From assembly GCA_019420045.1 (NCBI GenBank), contig JAHZHY010000315.1, positions 1 through 7,168 on the forward strand: DNA of 7,168 nt, read 5' to 3'. This document shows, piece by piece, positions 4,434 through 7,168 of this stretch (position 1 is its first letter; every line of letters starts with the position of its first letter). This stretch comes from Clostridiales bacterium. GTDB taxonomy: Bacteria > Bacillota > Clostridia > Oscillospirales > Butyricicoccaceae. The notes below the pieces were generated by a model. The model was given only the letters and a program-made list of their open reading frames with translations. It had not been told where the DNA came from and ran no database searches. Both the position numbers and the translations under genes were made by a program.

Positions 4434-4784
4434 AAGCCTATAAGCCGGGTTCTGTCTATGCAGCCATCTATCTGGGACGCCTGTTGCCAGACGCCTCGAG
4501 CCACCTCCCGAAAACGGACCGGGCCAGCCCTGCGCCATGGGGCGCTGTTTTCCTTCCGGTGTTGCTTTGGATAGAGTTTACAGGATCCCCCAGTTACCTG
4601 GGGGACCGGTGGGCTCTTACCCCGCCTTTCCACCCTTACCATGCAAGGCATGGCGGTATATCTCTGTTGCACTTGTCCTGAAGTCGCCTTCGGCGGATGT
4701 TATCCGTTATCCTGCCCTATAAAGCCCGGACTTTCCTCATACACGGCCTTTCGGCACTGTGCACGCGGCTGCTCGGCTTACTCG
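4429..4784 (-). ncRNA. rnpB: RNase P RNA, bacterial class A
   Basis: This is the catalytic RNA that, with the RnpA protein, removes 5' leaders from precursor tRNAs. On the minus strand it contains the hallmark GAGGAAAGTCCGGGC (4738-4724) near the 5' end, GGTAAGAGCCCACCGG (4621-4606) in the middle and ACAGAACCCGGCTTATAG (4455-4438) near the 3' end. Together these are the conserved core that forms P4 and its neighbours. The ends are set by helix P1: CGAGTAAGCC (4784-4775) pairs with GGCTTGCTCG (4438-4429), allowing one T:G pair. A stable CCCCCA/TGGGGG hairpin (4587-4604) is one of the specificity-domain stems. The length of about 356 nt fits class A RNAs. A consensus promoter lies upstream and a terminator follows. 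Exact mature ends may differ by a few bases. Several open reading frames cross this gene but none is credible. Confidence 0.97.
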
Positions 4785-4791
4785 GATTCCT

Positions 4792-4821
4792 ATTATACAC
4801 ACTCCGTCCCATCCCTGTCAA
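4792..4821 (-). promoter_or_regulatory. rnpB promoter
   Basis: Minus-strand -35 TTGACA (4821-4816) and -10 TATAAT (4797-4792) are both perfect consensus with an 18-bp spacer. Predicted transcription start is near 4785, essentially at the first base of helix P1, so little or no 5' trimming would be needed. The -35 directly abuts repeat element C. Confidence 0.92.
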
Positions 4822-4925
4822 GCGGAGTGCCTCCGCTCCCATACTGCGCTGCCGCGCTGGGCAACAAAGCGAAAGCCGGTCGTGTGCAAGGCGGCAAAGA
4901 AAGTATGGCCGTCCCGACACGGGAC
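4822..4925 (-). repeat. 104-bp hairpin-bounded element, full copy C (inverted)
   Basis: In plus-strand order: hairpin GCGGAG-TGC-CTCCGC (4822-4836), 3 nt, CATACT (4840-4845) to AGTATG (4902-4907), 3 nt, hairpin GTCCCG-ACA-CGGGAC (4911-4925). Reverse-complemented, it has the same 15-28-25 core layout as copies A and B, with both conserved blocks retained and a different 28-bp middle. Its right-end stem differs from A and B but remains fully paired. It starts at the base after the rnpB -35 box. Confidence 0.92.
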
Positions 4926-4930
4926 CCTGA

Positions 4931-4972
4931 ACCGGGCAACAAAGGGAAAGCTGGTTGTGTCCGCTGGCTTTT
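4931..4972 (-). repeat. Degenerate fragment of the repeat family
   Basis: GGGCAACAAAGGGAAAGC followed by TGGTTGTGT resembles the inner part of copy C (GGGCAACAAAGCGAAAGC then CGGTCGTGT), immediately next to it. The CATACT/AGTATG ends and hairpins are missing. It is probably an eroded neighbouring copy. Confidence 0.55.
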
Positions 4973-5017
4973 CTGTGGCACTGGGCACCAGCGGGACCCC
5001 GCCTGGGGCGCGAAAAA

Positions 5018-5184
5018 GGTCGGGGAAAAACCTAGTTTTTCCCCGAAGACCGGGGGCGGCGTCACCTTCCGGCATGATAGTTATTTTGGCCCTGTGCCAA
5101 AATAACACGCCGCCAGCGCTCCAGGAGGGGCCCGGCGGCTTGCGCCGGGAAGAAACCTGGGGCGGCCTTCGCCGCAGCGAAGGC
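5018..5184. other. Hairpin-rich non-coding region upstream of murD
   Basis: No gene is visible between element C and the murD promoter. Inverted repeats follow each other: CGGGGAAAAA/TTTTTCCCCG (5021-5045); GTTATTTTGGC/GCCAAAATAAC (5080-5106) extended by GGCGGCGT (5055-5062) pairing with ACGCCGCC (5107-5114); CCCGGCG/CGCCGGG (5131-5149) flanked by CCAGG/CCTGG (5121-5160); and GCCTTCGC/GCGAAGGC (5165-5184). The first lacks the GC-stem-then-T-run order of a plain terminator. All lie before the promoter and so outside the murD transcript. Confidence 0.6.
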
Positions 5185-5195
5185 TCTGGTCTTGG

Positions 5196-5223
5196 TTGAC
5201 ATTGGCGGCAGATCGGTTACAAT
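5196..5223 (+). promoter_or_regulatory. Promoter of murD and the M42 peptidase gene
   Basis: A perfect -35 TTGACA (5196-5201) and a -10 TACAAT (5218-5223) are 16 bp apart. The start would be near 5230, giving a leader of about 57 nt that includes the inverted repeat at 5256-5271. Confidence 0.8.
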
Positions 5224-5255
5224 AGAGGGTGGTATGTTTTTCTCAGAAAATCACA

Positions 5256-5271
5256 GGCAGGCGTGCCTGCC
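5256..5271. promoter_or_regulatory. Inverted repeat in the murD leader
   Basis: GGCAGGC (5256-5262) and GCCTGCC (5265-5271) form a perfect 7-bp repeat with a 2-bp centre, ending just before the AAAGGGA ribosome site (5273-5279). As DNA it could be an operator. As RNA a 2-nt loop is too tight, so the inner pair would open to a 6-bp stem with a 4-nt loop next to the ribosome site. Confidence 0.45.
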
Positions 5272-5286
5272 GAAAGGGATGATCAA

Positions 5287-6663
5287 GTGAGCAAAATGGA
5301 AGAATTTCTCCGCTCGATGAAGGGGAAGGAAGTGGCGGTGCTGGGCATCGGCGTTTCCAACCGCCCTCTCATCGGGCTTCTGTGCAAGGCCGGGGCGTGT
5401 GTCACCGCCTGCGATAAAAAAACAAGGGAGCAGCTGGGAGATACCGCCTGCCAGCTGGAAGAAATGGGCGTCAGGCTCCAGCTGGGGGAGGGGTACCTGG
5501 AAAATCTGACCCAGGAAATCATTTTCCGCTCTCCCGGCATCCGGCCCGACCTGCCCTCCCTGGAGCAGGCCAAGGCCCGGGGCAGCCGCCTTACTTCCGA
5601 AATGGAAGTGTTCTTTGAAGTCTGCCCCTGTCCCATCCTGGCCGTCACCGGCTCCGACGGCAAAACCACCACAACCACCCTCATCGCCGAAATGCTCAAG
5701 GCCGAAGGGAAGCGGGTATGGCTGGGGGGCAACATCGGCCAGCCCCTGCTGCCCATGGCCGGGGAGATGAACGAAGAGGACTTCGCCGTGGTGGAGCTTT
5801 CCTCCTTCCAGCTGATGACCATGGGCAAAGCCCCCCATGTGGCGGTGGTCACCAATGTGACCCCCAACCATCTGGATGTGCACAAGGGAATGGAAGAATA
5901 TGTTTCCGCCAAGGAGAATATCTTCCTCCGCCAGGGAAAGGGCGATCTGCTGGTATGCAACCTGGACAACGACCTGAGCGCCGCCATGGCCCAAAAAGCC
6001 CCCGGCAAGGTGCGCACCTTCTCCCGGCAGGAAAAGGTGGAAAGCGGGGCCTATTTTGAAAAGGACACCATTTATTATAATGGCGCGCCCTGGGTGAACA
6101 GGGAGGACATCCGCATCCCGGGCATCCACAATGTGGAAAACTACATGGCGGCCATCTGCGCTGTGGCCGATACTATCCGCCCTGAGACCGCCTTGCAGGT
6201 GGCCCGGGAGTTTGCCGGGGTGGAACACCGGATCGAGTTTGTGCGGCAGGTGCGCGGGGTCAAATACTATAACGACGCCATCGCCACCAGCCCCGCCCGG
6301 GCCATCGCCGGGCTGCATTCCTTTGACCAGAAGCTCATCGTCATCGCCGGGGGTTATGACAAAAAAATCCCCTTCGATGCCTATGGCGAGGAAGCCTGCC
6401 GCCATGTGAAGCTGCTGATTTTGAACGGCGCCACCGCCCCGAAGCTGCGGCAGGCCGTGGAAAACGCCCCTTCTTATAAGGATTGCGGCATACAGATCGC
6501 CGAAAAAGCCACCCTGGAAGAAGCGGTGCAGTTTGCCTGGGAGCAGGCCCAGGAAGGGGATATCGTGACATTGTCTCCGGTGTGCGCATCCTTTGACGCA
6601 TACCCCAACTTCATGACAAAAGGCCGGGCCTATAAGGAAATGGTTCACCGGCTTTGCGAATAA
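5287..6663 (+). CDS. murD: UDP-N-acetylmuramoyl-L-alanine:D-glutamate ligase (MurD)
   Basis: A 458-residue cytoplasmic Mur ligase that adds D-glutamate to UDP-MurNAc-L-Ala with ATP, an essential step of peptidoglycan precursor synthesis. The N-terminal domain (about 1-110) has a Rossmann-like start, VAVLGIGVSNRPL, binding the UDP-substrate. The central ATPase domain has the P-loop GSDGKTT (122-128, Lys126), GGNIGQPLL, VVELSSFQL, TNVTPNHLDVH (189-199) and Lys209 in VSAKENI, the position of the carbamylated lysine of Mur ligases. The C-terminal domain has EHRIEFV, NDAIATSP (329-336), AGGYDKKIPF and LSPVCASFD (429-437). Length is normal for MurD. In the NDSKATN-type motif the usual Lys is Ile332. 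GTG 5287 is chosen because AAAGGGA lies 7 nt upstream; GTG 5263 would use an inverted repeat as its leader, and ATG 5296 is too far from the site. It is followed after 21 nt by the peptidase gene, so probably co-transcribed. Confidence 0.97.
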   Translation: MSKMEEFLRSMKGKEVAVLGIGVSNRPLIGLLCKAGACVTACDKKTREQLGDTACQLEEMGVRLQLGEGYLENLTQEIIFRSPGIRPDLPSLEQAKARGSRLTSEMEVFFEVCPCPILAVTGSDGKTTTTTLIAEMLKAEGKRVWLGGNIGQPLLPMAGEMNEEDFAVVELSSFQLMTMGKAPHVAVVTNVTPNHLDVHKGMEEYVSAKENIFLRQGKGDLLVCNLDNDLSAAMAQKAPGKVRTFSRQEKVESGAYFEKDTIYYNGAPWVNREDIRIPGIHNVENYMAAICAVADTIRPETALQVAREFAGVEHRIEFVRQVRGVKYYNDAIATSPARAIAGLHSFDQKLIVIAGGYDKKIPFDAYGEEACRHVKLLILNGATAPKLRQAVENAPSYKDCGIQIAEKATLEEAVQFAWEQAQEGDIVTLSPVCASFDAYPNFMTKGRAYKEMVHRLCE

Positions 6664-6670
6664 AGACGAA

Positions 6671-6677
6671 AGAGGTG
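6671..6677 (+). promoter_or_regulatory. Ribosome binding site deciding the TTG start of the peptidase gene
   Basis: AGAGGTG lies 7 nt before TTG 6685, which opens the long reading frame. An ATG at 6680 is only 2 nt from this site and in another frame, where it stops after five codons (TAA 6695-6697). The spacing therefore favours TTG. Confidence 0.7.
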
Positions 6678-6684
6678 CAATGGA

Positions 6685-7168
6685 TTGGAACTGGTAAACA
6701 CCATTAAAAGTCTCACCGGCCGCTACGGCGTGTCAGGGGATGAATTCGGCGTTTCCGCCCAGGCGGCGGAACTGCTGCGCCCCTATATGGACCGGGTGGA
6801 AGAGGATAAGCTGGGCAATGTGATCGGCTACCGCTCCTGCGGCAAGGAAGGGGCCAAAAAGCTGATGCTGGACGCCCATCTGGATCAGATCGGTTTTGTC
6901 ATCACCGAAGTGCTGGAAGAGGGCTTCTGCCGCTTCATCGGCATGGGGGTTGACCCCCGGATGCTGCTGGGCAGCGAGCTGACCGTGCTCACCAAGGACG
7001 GCCCCATCCCGGCGGTGGTCAGCTGCATTCCGCCCCACCTGCAAAAGGCCGGGGACAACAAGAAAGCCCTGCCCATTGAAGAGATGGTGCTGGATCTGGG
7101 CATGAGCGGGGAAAAGGCCAAGGAGACCGTCCGGGTGGGGGATTACGCCGCCTTTGCCGGAGAGGCCT
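6685..7168 (+). CDS. M42 family metallo-aminopeptidase, 5' part (runs off the window)
   Basis: The first 161 residues of a cytoplasmic M42 (glutamyl aminopeptidase/deblocking aminopeptidase/former endoglucanase M) enzyme, which removes N-terminal residues from peptides using two metal ions. The start MELVNTIKSLTGRYGVSGDE fits the family N-terminus. LMLDAHLDQIGFVI (about 61-74) is the AHxDxIG metal site, with His65 as ligand and Asp67 as the usual catalytic-support residue. GMGVDPRMLLGSEL (87-100) is the dimetal loop start and the first part of the inserted beta domain, which usually reads GGWDP. The region ending VLDLGMSGEKAKETVRVGDYAAF fits the end of that inserted domain. The remaining ligands lie beyond base 7168. 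The TTG start is supported by AGAGGTG 7 nt upstream. The gene sits 21 nt behind murD. Substrate preference cannot be told; several M42 paralogues per genome are common in Clostridia. Confidence 0.93.
   Translation, partial: MELVNTIKSLTGRYGVSGDEFGVSAQAAELLRPYMDRVEEDKLGNVIGYRSCGKEGAKKLMLDAHLDQIGFVITEVLEEGFCRFIGMGVDPRMLLGSELTVLTKDGPIPAVVSCIPPHLQKAGDNKKALPIEEMVLDLGMSGEKAKETVRVGDYAAFAGEA

Noticed and set aside
3923..4681. 252-codon plus-strand and 272-codon minus-strand frames across the membrane gene end and rnpB
   Set aside because: They read through two terminators and the RNase P RNA gene, so they cannot be real proteins.
2341..4925. CRISPR array
   Set aside because: The repeats are far apart, in both orientations, interrupted by genes, and have internal variable segments rather than regular spacers; no cas gene is present.
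5263..5286. GTG 5263 start for murD
   Set aside because: It lies inside the inverted repeat with no ribosome site; GTG 5287 has AAAGGGA at 7 nt.
5251..6648. Minus-strand 465-codon open frame opposite murD
   Set aside because: It mirrors murD almost end to end. The Gly/His-rich product shows no domain, while the plus-strand frame has every MurD motif.

Overview
The window looks like a chromosomal segment of a GC-rich Clostridia, most likely an anaerobic gut member of the Oscillospirales (Ruminococcaceae/Oscillospiraceae group). The reasons are GC-rich coding sequence with sigma-A-type promoters and strong GGAGG ribosome binding sites, a clostridial-style MurD carrying an NDAIATSP motif, a bacterial class A RNase P RNA, a tandem-domain ATPase of the PRK06851 type and an M42 aminopeptidase. 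The genus cannot be fixed from the sequence alone.

Layout: (1) 21-955, a promoter and a secreted lipoprotein gene with a DUF3298/RsiV-like C-terminus, on the plus strand. It converges on (2) 1059-2129, a minus-strand P-loop ATPase with two homologous halves, the second of which has lost its Walker A motif; a shared bidirectional terminator lies at 1026-1051. (3) 2130-2666 is non-coding and packed with short hairpins and repeat copies. (4) 2667-3320, a minus-strand GntR/FCD regulator, is divergent from (5) 3564-4196, a plus-strand polytopic membrane protein of unknown function. The divergent promoters are separated by one complete copy of a repeat element. (6) 4197-4433 holds four consecutive hairpins including two terminators. 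(7) 4429-4784 is rnpB, the RNase P RNA, on the minus strand with a consensus promoter. (8) 4822-5195 is another repeat- and hairpin-rich stretch. (9) 5196-7168 carries a promoter, murD and the start of an M42 metallo-aminopeptidase gene that runs off the window; these two genes are probably co-transcribed.

The most unusual content is intergenic. Three full copies (2520-2623, 3399-3502, and 4822-4925 inverted) of a 104-bp element share one exact geometry: a 6-bp-stem/3-nt-loop hairpin, 3 nt, a 68-bp core bounded by CATACT/AGTATG, 3 nt, and a second 6-bp/3-nt hairpin. The hairpin stems differ between copies while pairing is kept, so structure appears to be conserved over sequence. Two further copies of its right-hand 43 bp are present (2341-2383 inverted, 2624-2666). 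Two of the three full copies sit exactly beside promoter -35 boxes. No transposase or other protein that could mobilise the element is encoded here.

Functionally the window is a mix of housekeeping genes (peptidoglycan precursor synthesis, tRNA 5' processing, peptide turnover) and genes without an assigned role (lipoprotein, ATPase, membrane protein, GntR regulator). The large ORFs antisense to genes or running through rnpB and the repeats are not considered real.
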